The translations under genes were made by a program, and so were the position numbers. From Bordetella parapertussis (GTDB lineage Bacteria > Pseudomonadota > Gammaproteobacteria > Burkholderiales > SG8-41), in assembly GCA_945861275.1 (NCBI GenBank), contig CAMATZ010000031.1, forward strand, positions 1-64,000: a stretch of 64,000 nt of DNA, given 5' to 3'. Shown in pieces: positions 16,562-25,831 of this stretch (position 1 is its first letter; every line of letters begins with the position of its first letter). The notes below the pieces were generated by a model. That model ran no database searches. It was not told the DNA's origin and saw only the letters and a list, made by a program, of their open reading frames with translations.

Positions 16562-18334
16562 ATGGCGACCAAGCTGAAGGAAGTCGATGCCGTCATCGTG
16601 GGCCTCGGCTGGACAGGCGGCATCCTCGCCGCGGAGTTGACCAAGGCCGGCCTTAAGGTCGTGGCGCTGGAGCGTGGCGCGGATCGCACCACCCAGGACG
16701 ATTACACCGTGCCGAACATACGCGACGAATTGCGTTATGTGCATCGCCACGACCTGATGCAAAACACCGCGCGCGATACGATTACCGTACGTAACAATCC
16801 ATCGCAGGAAGCCCTGCCGATGCGCCGGCTGGGTTCGTTCCTGCCCGGCGAAGGGGTCGGCGGCTCTGGCGTGCACTGGAGCGGCGTGACCTGGCGCTGG
16901 ACCGACAACGAATTCAAAGTGCGTTCGATGTACGAAGAGCGTTACGGCAAGAAATTCATTCCTGACGACATGACAATACAGGACTGGGGCATCACTTACG
17001 CCGAGCTTGAACCGTATTACGAAAAATTCGAATACACCGCAGCGGTATCGGGCAAGGCCGGCAACCTCAAAGGGATAATCCAGCCCGGCGGCAACCCGTT
17101 TGAAGGCCCGCGCGCACGCGACTATGCGTTGCCGCCGCTCAAAACTATTTTCGCCAGCCAGATGTTTAGCGATGCTGCGACGAACAAAGGCTATCACCCG
17201 TTCCCGATACCCTGCGCGAACGCGTCCCAGGCGTACACCAACCCGGACGGACAGAAGTTCGGCGCCTGCCAGTATTGCGGTTTTTGCCAGCGTTTTGGCT
17301 GCGAGGCGAATGCCAAGGGCAGTCCGCACATCGCGGTAATTCCCGTCGCCATGCGCAGCCCGCACTTCGAGTTGCGCACGCATTCGTGGGTGACGAAAGT
17401 CCTGAAGGATTCCAGCGGCAAGCGCGTCACCGGTGTGCAGTACACCAATTTGTTAAGCGGCGAGGAGTTCGAGCAACCGGCGAATATGGTGCTGCTCACA
17501 GCCTACGCCATCAACAACGTACACCTGATGCTGTTGTCGGGCATCGGCGAGCCGTACGATCCGGTATCGCAACGCGGCGTCATCGGCAAGAATTATTGTT
17601 ACCAGACCGGCGTTAACGCCACGTTGTTCTTCGAGGGCAAAAATTTTAATCGCTTCATGGCGGCGGGCGGATCGCGGTTCGCGATGGACGATTTCAATAC
17701 CAACTGGAATTTCGACCGTGGACCGATGGGTTCTCTTGGCGGCTTTACCCTCTCCGCCGGGTTCAATACGGCCTTGCCGATCGGCAGTCGCCCGGTGCCG
17801 CGCGGCACGCCGCCGTGGGGCACCGCATGGAAAGCGGCCACCGCAAAATGGTATCAGGGCGCGATGAACATCAATTCGAGCGGCAGTGTGATGGCCAATC
17901 GCTACAACTGCTTCGATCTGGATCCGACTTATAAGAATGCCTTCGGCCAGCCTCTGATGCGCATGACCTTTGATTACAAGGCGAACGAGCAAAAAATGAG
18001 CGCGTACGCTGCGAAAACCGTCAACGACCTCGCTAAATCGATGAACCCCGTGTCGTTCAATCCGGCCACGCCGCGCGAAAGCTGGACGGTGGTGCCGTAT
18101 CAAAGCACGCACAATACCGGCGGCACCATCATGGGCGTCAATCGCAAAGTCAGCGCACTGAACAAGTATTTGCAGAACTGGGACTGCCACAATCTGTTTG
18201 TGGTGGGCGCAAACGTGTTTCCGCACAATGCGTCGTATAACCCGACCGGCCCGGTGGGTGCTCTGGCTTACTGGACAGCAGATGCTATCAAGAACCAGTA
18301 CTTGAAGAACCCGGGGCCGCTGGTATCAGCATGA
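16562..18334 (+). CDS. GMC-family FAD dehydrogenase, paralog 1
   Basis: The 590-residue flavoprotein has the N-terminal FAD motif GLGWTGG (14-20), a cysteine cluster C236, C239, C242 and C247, and the GMC active-site pair H517 (THNTGGT) and N560 (YNPTGPVG). It resembles the large subunit of gluconate 2-dehydrogenase-type complexes, which oxidise a sugar or polyol hydroxyl and pass electrons to cytochrome c. The cysteines could bind an iron-sulfur centre, but this is inferred. It has no signal peptide; export with the Tat subunit at 15841 is expected. It is closely similar to the next gene over its whole length. Confidence 0.92.
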   Translation: MATKLKEVDAVIVGLGWTGGILAAELTKAGLKVVALERGADRTTQDDYTVPNIRDELRYVHRHDLMQNTARDTITVRNNPSQEALPMRRLGSFLPGEGVGGSGVHWSGVTWRWTDNEFKVRSMYEERYGKKFIPDDMTIQDWGITYAELEPYYEKFEYTAAVSGKAGNLKGIIQPGGNPFEGPRARDYALPPLKTIFASQMFSDAATNKGYHPFPIPCANASQAYTNPDGQKFGACQYCGFCQRFGCEANAKGSPHIAVIPVAMRSPHFELRTHSWVTKVLKDSSGKRVTGVQYTNLLSGEEFEQPANMVLLTAYAINNVHLMLLSGIGEPYDPVSQRGVIGKNYCYQTGVNATLFFEGKNFNRFMAAGGSRFAMDDFNTNWNFDRGPMGSLGGFTLSAGFNTALPIGSRPVPRGTPPWGTAWKAATAKWYQGAMNINSSGSVMANRYNCFDLDPTYKNAFGQPLMRMTFDYKANEQKMSAYAAKTVNDLAKSMNPVSFNPATPRESWTVVPYQSTHNTGGTIMGVNRKVSALNKYLQNWDCHNLFVVGANVFPHNASYNPTGPVGALAYWTADAIKNQYLKNPGPLVSA

Positions 18335-18374
18335 CATACGAAGTGCATCTCGCACAGTATTCAGGGAGAATATC

Positions 18375-20147
18375 TTGGTTACCAAGCTGAAAGAAGTTGA
18401 TGCGGTTATCGTAGGTCTCGGCTGGACCGGCGGCATACTTGCCAAAGAGCTGACGCAGGCGGGGCTGAAAGTGGTGGCGCTGGAACGCGGCGCGAATCGC
18501 AGCACCGCCGATGATTATGCGGTGCCTATCGTGCGTGATGAACTGCGTTTCGTGCATCGCCACGAAATGATGCAGAACACTGCGCGCGACACTCTCACTA
18601 TACGCAACAACGTCAAGCAGGAAGCGTTGCCGATGCGGCGCTTGGGATCATTTCTGCCCGGCGAAGCGGTGGGCGGCTCTGGCTTGCATTGGAGCGGCCA
18701 CACCTGGCGCTGGACCGACAATGAATTCAAAATCCGCACCTTGTACGAAGAGCGCCACGGGAAAAATTATATTCCGGACGACATGACGATTCAGGATTGG
18801 GGCATCACTTACGCCGAACTCGAACCGTACTACGAAAAATTCGAATACACCGCAGCGGTATCGGGCAAGGCAGGCAACCTCAAAGGTGTGATTCAGCCGG
18901 GTGGCAATCCGTTTGAAGCGCCGCGTGCGCGCGACTACGCATTGCCGCCGCTGAAAACGATCCTGGCGAGCCAGATGTTCAATGACGCTGCGAAGAACCT
19001 GGGTTATCACCCGTTTCCGCGGCCCAGCGCGAATGCTTCGCAGGCCTACACCAATCCGGACGGATCAAAATTCGGCCAGTGCCAGTATTGCGGCTTCTGC
19101 CAGCGTTTCGGCTGCGAGGCGAACGCCAAGGGCAGTGCGCACATCACAGTAATTCCCATCGCCATGGCCAGCCCGAATTTCGAGTTGCGCGCGAATTCGT
19201 GGGTGACCCGGGTGCTGAAAGATCCTGCCAGCAAGCGCGTGACGGGCGTGCAGTACACCAATTTGCTGAATGGCGAGGAGTTCGAGCAACCGGCGAATAT
19301 GGTGCTGCTCACCGCCTACGCCATCAACAATGTGCATCTGATGTTGTTGTCGGGCATCGGCGAGGCGTACGATCCGGTGAGCCAAAAAGGCGTGATCGGC
19401 AAAAATTACTGTTACCAAACCGGCGTCGGTGCGAATCTGTTCTTCGAGGGCAGGAACTTCAATCCGTTCATGTCGGCAGGCGGATCGAACCATACGATCG
19501 ACGATTTCAACGCCAACTGGGGTTTTGATCGCGGGCCGCACGGCTATGTAGGAGGATTCACCATCGGCGCTGGTTTTAATACTGCGCTGCCCATAGGCAA
19601 CCGGCCGCTGCCGCGCGGCACGCCACAGTGGGGCACGGCGTGGAAAGCGGCGCAAGTCAAGTCGTATCAGACCGTGATGAACATCGGCGCCAGCGGCAGC
19701 GTGATGGCCAATCGCTACAACTACTTCGATCTGGATCCGACCTACAAAAACGCGTTTGGCCAGCCTTTGATGCGCATGACCTTTGATTACAAGCCAAATG
19801 AACACAAGTTAGGCGAGCTTGCGGCGAAGCTGGTCAACGACATCGCCAAGTCGATGAATCCCACTTCATTTAATTCAGCTTCATCACGGCAGAGCTGGAC
19901 AGTGGTGCCGTATCAAAGCACGCACAATACCGGCGGCACCATCATGGGCGTCAATCCGCGTGCGAGCGCTTTGAACAAGTACCTGCAAAACTGGGATTAC
20001 CATAATTTGTTCGTCGTAGGTGCGAATGTGTTTCCGCACAACGGTTCGTATAACCCGACCGGCCCAGTGGGCGCGCTGGCGTACTGGACAGCTGATGTCA
20101 TCAAAAACCGCTATATGAAAAACCCCGGCCCGATGGTGTCGGCCTAA
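18375..20147 (+). CDS. GMC-family FAD dehydrogenase, paralog 2
   Basis: This has the same length (590 residues) and layout as paralog 1: FAD motif GLGWTGG, the cysteine cluster from C236, then THNTGGT and the YNPTGPVG motif. The start is TTG at 18375, supported by alignment with the MATKL start of its paralogs (here MVTKL) and by AGGGAGA upstream. The rare start codon may lower its output relative to paralog 1. The cytochrome c gene follows after about 20 bases. Differences cluster in the C-terminal half (for example 430-480), where substrate specificity may lie. Confidence 0.92.
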   Translation: MVTKLKEVDAVIVGLGWTGGILAKELTQAGLKVVALERGANRSTADDYAVPIVRDELRFVHRHEMMQNTARDTLTIRNNVKQEALPMRRLGSFLPGEAVGGSGLHWSGHTWRWTDNEFKIRTLYEERHGKNYIPDDMTIQDWGITYAELEPYYEKFEYTAAVSGKAGNLKGVIQPGGNPFEAPRARDYALPPLKTILASQMFNDAAKNLGYHPFPRPSANASQAYTNPDGSKFGQCQYCGFCQRFGCEANAKGSAHITVIPIAMASPNFELRANSWVTRVLKDPASKRVTGVQYTNLLNGEEFEQPANMVLLTAYAINNVHLMLLSGIGEAYDPVSQKGVIGKNYCYQTGVGANLFFEGRNFNPFMSAGGSNHTIDDFNANWGFDRGPHGYVGGFTIGAGFNTALPIGNRPLPRGTPQWGTAWKAAQVKSYQTVMNIGASGSVMANRYNYFDLDPTYKNAFGQPLMRMTFDYKPNEHKLGELAAKLVNDIAKSMNPTSFNSASSRQSWTVVPYQSTHNTGGTIMGVNPRASALNKYLQNWDYHNLFVVGANVFPHNGSYNPTGPVGALAYWTADVIKNRYMKNPGPMVSA

Positions 20148-20167
20148 GTATTCACATGAGGACAAGC

Positions 20168-20539
20168 ATGAAAACAATGATTCAAGGTTTGGTAATGCTC
20201 GCAATAGTTAACGCCGGTGCCGCTTTTGCACAGGACGCAAAACGCGGGCAAAAGCTGTTCGACGAATGCGCGGCATGTCACGCGCCGGAGCGCGGCGCGA
20301 CCAACACCGTTGGCCCGGCGCTGCACGGGTTCATGGGGCGCAAGGCAGGCGACGGGGAAAACTTTCGTTATTCACCGGCGATGAAACGCAGCGGCATTAC
20401 CTGGAGCGCCGACACACTCAACAACTTCATCGCCGATCCGCAGAAAGTCGTGCCCGGAAATCGCATGCCGTACTCCGGCTTGCCCAATGCAAAGGATCGC
20501 GCCGATCTCATCGCGTACTTGCAGTCTGCCATGCAATAA
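20168..20539 (+). CDS. Class I cytochrome c
   Basis: The 123-residue precursor has a signal peptide ending AAFAQ, the heme motif CAACH, and a distal Met ligand in GNRMPYSGL, as in small mitochondrial-type cytochromes c. ATG at 20168 is chosen because GAGGACA is correctly spaced; 20156 would place the start within the ribosome-binding site. Its position between GMC paralogs 2 and 3 makes it the likely shared electron acceptor of these dehydrogenases. Confidence 0.9.
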   Translation: MKTMIQGLVMLAIVNAGAAFAQDAKRGQKLFDECAACHAPERGATNTVGPALHGFMGRKAGDGENFRYSPAMKRSGITWSADTLNNFIADPQKVVPGNRMPYSGLPNAKDRADLIAYLQSAMQ

Positions 20540-20604
20540 CGCAGTAACTATTTGTTTTTGTTAGGTTTTTTTGTGCCTCGCAAACACTATTGAAGGAGAA
20601 CAGG

Positions 20605-22371
20605 ATGGCGACCAAACTGCAGGAAGTCGATGTGGTGCTGGTGGGGCTGGGCTGGACCGGCGGCATCTTGGCCAAAGAGTTAAGCGAAGCCGGCATGAAA
20701 GTCGTCGCACTCGAGCGCGGCGCGATGCGCACCACGGCGGAGGATTTTTCCGTGCCGCGTATCCGCGATGAGCTGCGTTACAGCGCACGCAATGATCTGA
20801 TGCAGGATCCCGCCGTTGATACCCTGACCATACGTAACAACCCGAGCCAACTGGCGTTGCCGATGCGGCGCCTGGGTTCGTTCCTGCCGGGGCAGGGCGT
20901 GGGTGGCGCGGGTTCGCACTGGAACGGAATCACCTGGCGCTGGTCCGACAACGAATTCAAGGTGCGCTCACTTTACGAAGAGCATTATGGCAAGAGTTAT
21001 ATCCCCGCCGATATGACGGTGCAGGACTGGGGCATCAGTTACGCCGAACTCGAACCCTACTACGAAAAGTTTGAGCGCACTGCAGGCGTGTCAGGCAAGG
21101 CCGGCAACATCAAAGGCAGGGTACAAAAAGGCGGCAATCCGTTCGAAGCGCCGCGCGCGAACGAGTACCCGTTGCCGCCGTTGAAAACGACGCAGGCGGG
21201 TCTGATGTTCGCCGAGGCAGCGGCGAACAACGGCTACCATCCGTTTCCGCGCCCGGTGGCAAATGCGTCGCAGCCATATACCAATCCGGACGGCGCGCGC
21301 TTTGGCGCTTGCCAGTATTGCGGTTTCTGCGAGCGCTACGGGTGCGAATCGAACGCCAAGGGCAGCCCGCATTTCACCGTGATCCCCATCGCTATGCGTA
21401 ATCCGAATTTTGAATTGCGCACCCATATGTGGGTGACCAAGGTGTTGAAAGATTCGACCGGCAAGCGCGTCACCGGCGTTACCTATACCAACACGCTCAA
21501 CGGCGAGGAATTCGAACAACCGGCAGGCATGGTGGTGTTGTGCGCGTATGCGATCAACAATGTGCATATCATGCTGCTGTCGCAAATCGGCCAACCTTAC
21601 GATCCGGTGAGCCAGAAAGGCGTGGTGGGAAAAAATTATTGTTACCAGACCGGCGCCGGCGCGACACTGTTTTTCGAGGGCCGCCATTTCAATCCGTTCA
21701 TGTCTACCGGCGGTTCGAATTTCGGCATAGACGATTTTCATGCCAACTTTGAGTTTGACCGTTCCAAGCATGGCTACGTCGGCGGCGCCACAGTAGGCGG
21801 GGGTATGACCAACGGCCGGCCCATCAGCTACCGGCCCTTGCCGCGTGGCACACCACAGTGGGGCACAGCGTGGAAAGCCGCCTCCGCCAAGTGGTACAAC
21901 AGCGCGATGAACATAGGCTCCAGCGGCAGCGTGATGGCCAACCGCTACAACTACTATGACCTCGATCCCACCTACAAAAACGCCTTCGGCCAGCCCTTGA
22001 TGCGCATGACATTCGATTACAAGGAAAACGAACACAAGATGGGTAAACATGTGGCGCAGGTGATCAACGACCTTGCAAAGTCGATGAACCCGACCTCATT
22101 CAATCCGGCGAGCGTGCGCATGAGCTGGACCGTGGTGCCGTATCAGAGCACGCACAACACGGGCGGCACCATCATGGGTAGCAGCCCCGGCAACAGCGTA
22201 GTCAACAAGTACCTGCAAAGCTGGGATTGCCATAACCTGTTCGTGATGGGCGCGGGGGTGTTCCCGCACAACGCCGCGTATAACCCGACTGGGCCGGTGG
22301 GCGCGCTCGCGTATTGGGCGGCGGACGCGATCAAGAATCGCTATGTGAAGAATCCGGGGATGCTGGTATAG
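20605..22371 (+). CDS. GMC-family FAD dehydrogenase, paralog 3
   Basis: The 588-residue protein keeps the FAD motif GLGWTGG, the cysteine cluster (C236 onward, CQYCGFCERYGC) and the catalytic THNTGGT and YNPTGPVG motifs, but is clearly more diverged from the other two. AAGGAG at 20593-20598 sets the start at ATG 20605. It also lacks a signal peptide and probably relies on the Tat subunit at 15841. A Bug gene follows at once. Confidence 0.92.
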   Translation: MATKLQEVDVVLVGLGWTGGILAKELSEAGMKVVALERGAMRTTAEDFSVPRIRDELRYSARNDLMQDPAVDTLTIRNNPSQLALPMRRLGSFLPGQGVGGAGSHWNGITWRWSDNEFKVRSLYEEHYGKSYIPADMTVQDWGISYAELEPYYEKFERTAGVSGKAGNIKGRVQKGGNPFEAPRANEYPLPPLKTTQAGLMFAEAAANNGYHPFPRPVANASQPYTNPDGARFGACQYCGFCERYGCESNAKGSPHFTVIPIAMRNPNFELRTHMWVTKVLKDSTGKRVTGVTYTNTLNGEEFEQPAGMVVLCAYAINNVHIMLLSQIGQPYDPVSQKGVVGKNYCYQTGAGATLFFEGRHFNPFMSTGGSNFGIDDFHANFEFDRSKHGYVGGATVGGGMTNGRPISYRPLPRGTPQWGTAWKAASAKWYNSAMNIGSSGSVMANRYNYYDLDPTYKNAFGQPLMRMTFDYKENEHKMGKHVAQVINDLAKSMNPTSFNPASVRMSWTVVPYQSTHNTGGTIMGSSPGNSVVNKYLQSWDCHNLFVMGAGVFPHNAAYNPTGPVGALAYWAADAIKNRYVKNPGMLV

Positions 22372-22388
22372 ACGAGGAAGGCGTTTCT

Positions 22389-23366
22389 TTGGCGACTCGT
22401 GACGCGCTAACAAGTGCGGGGTACTGGTGTGTGGCGCTGGCAGTTGCCGGGATTGCGCACGCACAAAACTACCCCACCAAACCGGTACGCATTCTGGTGC
22501 CGGTGCCCGCCGGCGGCACCGTCGACCTGCTCGCGCGCATGCTCACACCCGCAATGTCAAACCTGCTCGGCCAGCAAATGGTGATCGACAATCGCGGTGG
22601 CGCGGGCGGGTTGATCGGCACTGAACTCGCGGCACGCGCCGCGCCCGATGGCTACACCTTGCTGATGTGCAGTCAGGGGCCGATCACCATTCTGCCGCAT
22701 CTGCAAAAGAACGTGCCCTACGACACCCTGCGCGATTTCACCGCGGTGAGTTTGATCTCGGCGGGGCCATATTTGCTGACGACACACCCGAGTGTGCCGT
22801 TTAAAACCGTGAAGGAACTGATCGCGGCAGCCAAGGCCGAACCGGGCAAAATCAACTATGCCTCGGCGGGCAACGGCGCGCCGAATCATCTGGCGAGCGA
22901 ATTGTTCAAGAACATGGCGGGCATTAACCTGCTGCATGTGCCCTACAAAGGCGCGCCGCAAAGCGTGACCGATGTGCTGGGCGGACACGTGCGTGTGATT
23001 TTCGGCTCGATACCGCCGTTAGCACCCCACGTCAAAGCCGGGCGCTTGCGCGCGCTGGGCGTGTCGCACACCAAACGCATAGCGCAAATGCCGGAGCTTC
23101 CCACCATCAGCGAGGCCGGCGTGCCGGGCTACGAGTTCCATGCGTGGTTCGGGCTGCTCGCACCGGCCAAAACGCCCAAGCCGCACTTGCTGCGCATACA
23201 CGAAACCTTGCTCAAAGCGCTGCGCGCACCGGAAACCGTAAGTCAGTTCGAAGCGCAGGGCGCTGATCCGGTGGGCAATAGTCCTGAGGAATTCGCGGCA
23301 TTTTTAAAGCGTGAGTACGACAAGTATGCGAACGTGGTCAAGACTTCGGGATTGAGGATTGATTAG
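22389..23366 (+). CDS. Bug/TctC-type solute-binding protein 7
   Basis: TTG at 22389, eight bases after GAGGAAGG, gives a 325-residue precursor with a signal peptide ending IAHAQ. An upstream start at 22314 would overlap the GMC gene and spoil the signal. The mature protein has VPVPAGGTVDLLAR, APDGYTLL and HVPYKGAPQ. It is the last gene of the GMC dehydrogenase operon and may bind the acid that those enzymes produce. Confidence 0.85.
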   Translation: MATRDALTSAGYWCVALAVAGIAHAQNYPTKPVRILVPVPAGGTVDLLARMLTPAMSNLLGQQMVIDNRGGAGGLIGTELAARAAPDGYTLLMCSQGPITILPHLQKNVPYDTLRDFTAVSLISAGPYLLTTHPSVPFKTVKELIAAAKAEPGKINYASAGNGAPNHLASELFKNMAGINLLHVPYKGAPQSVTDVLGGHVRVIFGSIPPLAPHVKAGRLRALGVSHTKRIAQMPELPTISEAGVPGYEFHAWFGLLAPAKTPKPHLLRIHETLLKALRAPETVSQFEAQGADPVGNSPEEFAAFLKREYDKYANVVKTSGLRID

Positions 23367-23407
23367 TAGTGGCAGGGTGCAATGCGTCGCTTCAAGTATT
23401 CCCTTGT

Positions 23408-23466
23408 CCCATTGCGCCGAATGTGATTTGCAACTCAGTCATGCGGAGCAATTGGATTGCGCCCTA
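23408..23466. repeat. Diverged copy of the TAGGGCGCAAT repeat
   Basis: CCCATTGCGCCG, a 24-base spacer and CGGAGCAATTGGATTGCGCCC reproduce the right part of the 1-70 repeat, with mismatches in one arm. It lies in the 260-base gap between convergent genes. Confidence 0.65.
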
Positions 23467-23480
23467 CGCGAGCTCACTCA

Positions 23481-23572
23481 CGTAGGGTGGGCAAAACGCT
23501 TTTTGTTTTGCCCACGCCGTCGAACTTTGCCACACCGCACCGCGTGGGCACATAGAGCGTGCCCACCCTACG
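23481..23572. repeat. Inverted repeat CGTAGGGTGGGC...GCCCACCCTACG
   Basis: The outer CGTAGGGTGGGC arms face their complement, with inner hairpins (CAAAACG against GTTTTG, and GTGGGCAC against GTGCCCAC). It lies between convergent genes and could stop transcription in both directions. A related hairpin is at 3931-3955. Confidence 0.7.
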
Positions 23573-23626
23573 AGCAATTTGCAGGGCGCAATGCTTCGTC
23601 TCAAGTGTTCCCTTGTCTCTCCTGAT

Positions 23627-23851
23627 TCACTTCTTTTTCGGCCAGTCATCTTCGTCGGTAATGATGTTGATCACCCGCGTGCGTTTGGGGCCGGCGTAGC
23701 GTTCCATTTTTACCAGTACCGGAAATAATTCTTCGAGTCTTGCGCGCGCGTCGGCCTCCTTCTCGAATTTGAGCAATTCGCCGTTCGGCCCTTTGACATC
23801 GTGCCAGACGCGCGCATCGTTTTCGTCGTCCTGCACCTGCAGTTTGAACAT
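23627..23851 (-). CDS. Small hypothetical protein
   Basis: The 74-residue product is highly charged, without signal or membrane segment, and contains VWHDVKGPNGELLKF and a Lys-rich end (DEDDWPKKK). ATG at 23851 with GGAG-like bases upstream fits better than 23926. I do not recognise a family. It is divergent from the exonuclease gene. Confidence 0.6.
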   Translation of the reverse strand: MFKLQVQDDENDARVWHDVKGPNGELLKFEKEADARARLEELFPVLVKMERYAGPKRTRVINIITDEDDWPKKK

Positions 23852-23991
23852 GCTGGTTACTCCGGTTTGGCGCTGGCAGCTTTCGCGACTCGCGCCTATA
23901 CTGCACCGCAAATTTAAAAACCACAAGGCGCGAGCGTGAGATCAATGGCACTATTGCAGTGTCCAATTTAAACGCAAGGCCCACAGATCCC

Positions 23992-24564
23992 ATGTATCTG
24001 TTCTTTGACACCGAAACAACCGGCATTCCGAAGAACTACAAGGCGCCGGCGTCTGATGTGAAAAACTGGCCTCGGCTGGTGCAAATAGCGTGGCTGGTTG
24101 CCGACGAAAAAGGCAACGAAATCGCCAGCGCCGAGCACATCGTCAAACCGGACGGCTACACCATCCCGCCCGGCGCTGCGAAGATTCATGGTATTACCAC
24201 CGCATTGGCAATGCAAAACGGGATCGCGATCAAGACAATTCTTGATCCGCTGGTGGCGGACATCAGTAATGCATCTGTGCTGATCGCGCACAACATGCAG
24301 TTTGACGAAAAAATTCTTGGCGCTGAACTGCTGCGTGCCGGCTACCTCAATCACGTCGAGGCCAGGCAACGAAAATGCACCATGCAATCGGCTACGAATT
24401 ACTGCCGCATACCCGGCCCCTACGGAAACAAGTGGCCTACGCTGCAGGAACTCTACCGCAAACTATTTCACGAAGAATTCAGCGGTGCGCACCGTGCGCT
24501 GGCTGATGTGCGCGCCTGTGCAAAGTGCTATTTCGAACTCAAGCGTCTGAAAGTCATGGCCTGA
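23992..24564 (+). CDS. DnaQ-like 3'-5' exonuclease
   Basis: The 190-residue protein shows the DEDDh exonuclease motifs: FFDTETTG at the N-terminus (Exo I), AHNMQFDEK (Exo II) and HRALADVRAC (Exo III with catalytic His and Asp). It would remove 3' nucleotides from DNA or RNA using two metal ions. It is a stand-alone domain without polymerase or endonuclease parts. The start at 23992 places motif I at the N-terminus as usual; a GTG at 23959 is possible. Confidence 0.85.
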   Translation: MYLFFDTETTGIPKNYKAPASDVKNWPRLVQIAWLVADEKGNEIASAEHIVKPDGYTIPPGAAKIHGITTALAMQNGIAIKTILDPLVADISNASVLIAHNMQFDEKILGAELLRAGYLNHVEARQRKCTMQSATNYCRIPGPYGNKWPTLQELYRKLFHEEFSGAHRALADVRACAKCYFELKRLKVMA

Positions 24565-24631
24565 TAGTGGTTTCAGCGCGCGTGGGCGCAATAAGCATGC
24601 CTACCCTACAAGCTACGCTTTAACATCGATA

Positions 24632-24691
24632 GACAGGATTAACAGGATTGACAGGATAAATGCCCATCCTGTTAATCCTGTTCATCCTGTC
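24632..24691. repeat. ACAGGATTAACAGGAT inverted repeat
   Basis: Bases 24632-24657 contain the tandem GACAGGATTAACAGGATTG type sequence. Its near-complement (two mismatches) is at 24666-24691, with an eight-base loop. This motif is a widespread intergenic repeat in bacteria. It precedes the SDR gene at 24801. Confidence 0.8.
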
Positions 24692-24800
24692 AAAATGTTC
24701 TTGGGGTTGCACCCTGTTGCGTCTTCTGCGCCGCGTGGTCGATAATGCGCCGTGCCCGCTACGGCGCACAGACCACAGCCACGCCACCGGAGAACACCTC

Positions 24801-25589
24801 ATGATGCCTGCTGAATTTGATGTTACGGGAAAAGTCGTTTTTATCACCGGCGCCGGACGCGGCATCGGCAAGGGCATCGCGCAGGTGCTGGCCGAGGCAG
24901 GCGCGGATGTCGCGCTCAACGCGCTGACGCCGAAGTACGTGGAAGGCGTCGCGGCGCAGATCGCCGCGGCATCCGGAAGACGCGTGGTTCCGGTCATCGC
25001 CGACGTGACCAAGGCGGACGACGTCAAACGCGCGGTTGATTCGGTGCTCGCCACCTTCGGACGCATCGACGTGCTGGTGAATGCGCTGGGAGATTCCATC
25101 CGCAAACCGCTGGTGGCGCTGCCGGGCAAGGAGGGCGAAGGCGCTTCCGACGACGAACTGCGCTTCATCATGGACATCAACCTGACCGAGGCGCTTCTGT
25201 GCACGCGCGCCGTCGGCCCGCACATGCTGGCGCGCCGCTCCGGCAAGGTCATCAATATTGCGTCGTGGACCGCGCATCAGGGTGGCCGCGACATGGTGCT
25301 CTACACCACGGCCAAGACCGCGCTCGCCGGCTTTACGCGGGCGCAGGCGCTGGAGTGGGCGCCTTATCACGTGCACGTCAATGCCATTGCGCCCGGCATA
25401 TTTCCGGACGTGGTGACTTCCGGCGAAGAACGCATGCGGCAGAGCGCGCAGCGCGCGGAGCAGACGGTGCCGCTCAAGCGGCCCGGACGGCTCAGGGAAG
25501 TTGGGTTGCTGGCGCTCTACCTCGCGTCGGATGCATCCGACTACATGACCGGGCAGACCCTGCTGCTGGATGGCGGGCTGGGACTGTAG
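24801..25589 (+). CDS. SDR-family oxidoreductase
   Basis: A 262-residue short-chain dehydrogenase with cofactor loop GAGRGIGK, NALG in the NNAG position, catalytic YTTAK and the C-terminal MTGQTLLLDGG. It resembles 3-oxoacyl-ACP reductase-like (FabG-like) catabolic SDRs. GGAG at 24789-24792 supports ATG at 24801 and excludes the long upstream frame that reads through the repeat. It is apparently a single-gene unit; the substrate is unknown. Confidence 0.88.
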   Translation: MMPAEFDVTGKVVFITGAGRGIGKGIAQVLAEAGADVALNALTPKYVEGVAAQIAAASGRRVVPVIADVTKADDVKRAVDSVLATFGRIDVLVNALGDSIRKPLVALPGKEGEGASDDELRFIMDINLTEALLCTRAVGPHMLARRSGKVINIASWTAHQGGRDMVLYTTAKTALAGFTRAQALEWAPYHVHVNAIAPGIFPDVVTSGEERMRQSAQRAEQTVPLKRPGRLREVGLLALYLASDASDYMTGQTLLLDGGLGL

Positions 25590-25594
25590 CATCA

Positions 25595-25831
25595 CCCTAG
25601 AAACGGCAGTTGACCGCTCGCGATGCTACCAACCTGTTGATGGCCTTATAGTTTTTCATGCTATCAACGATCACCCATTGGGTGACAGCGCTACGGGGCG
25701 GATCGCACGATTCTGGCGGCGCATGGCTGCGTTGCAACTCCTTGGAATGGAACAACCATTCCGCGTCGTCGCGCCTTGCCCTGCACCCCCATAACCGCAC
25801 GCTCCACCCCGTCCAACTACCGTTTCTAGGG
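25595..25831. mobile_element. MITE-like element with 18-bp terminal inverted repeats
   Basis: CCCTAGAAACGGCAGTTG at 25595-25612 is inverted at 25814-25831 with one mismatch, bounding 237 bases without a protein gene of its own. The inside holds CCATTGGGTGACAG and a GGAATGGAACAACCATTCC palindrome. The length, terminal repeats and intergenic position between convergent genes fit a non-autonomous transposon or remnant. No clear target duplication was seen. Confidence 0.55.
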
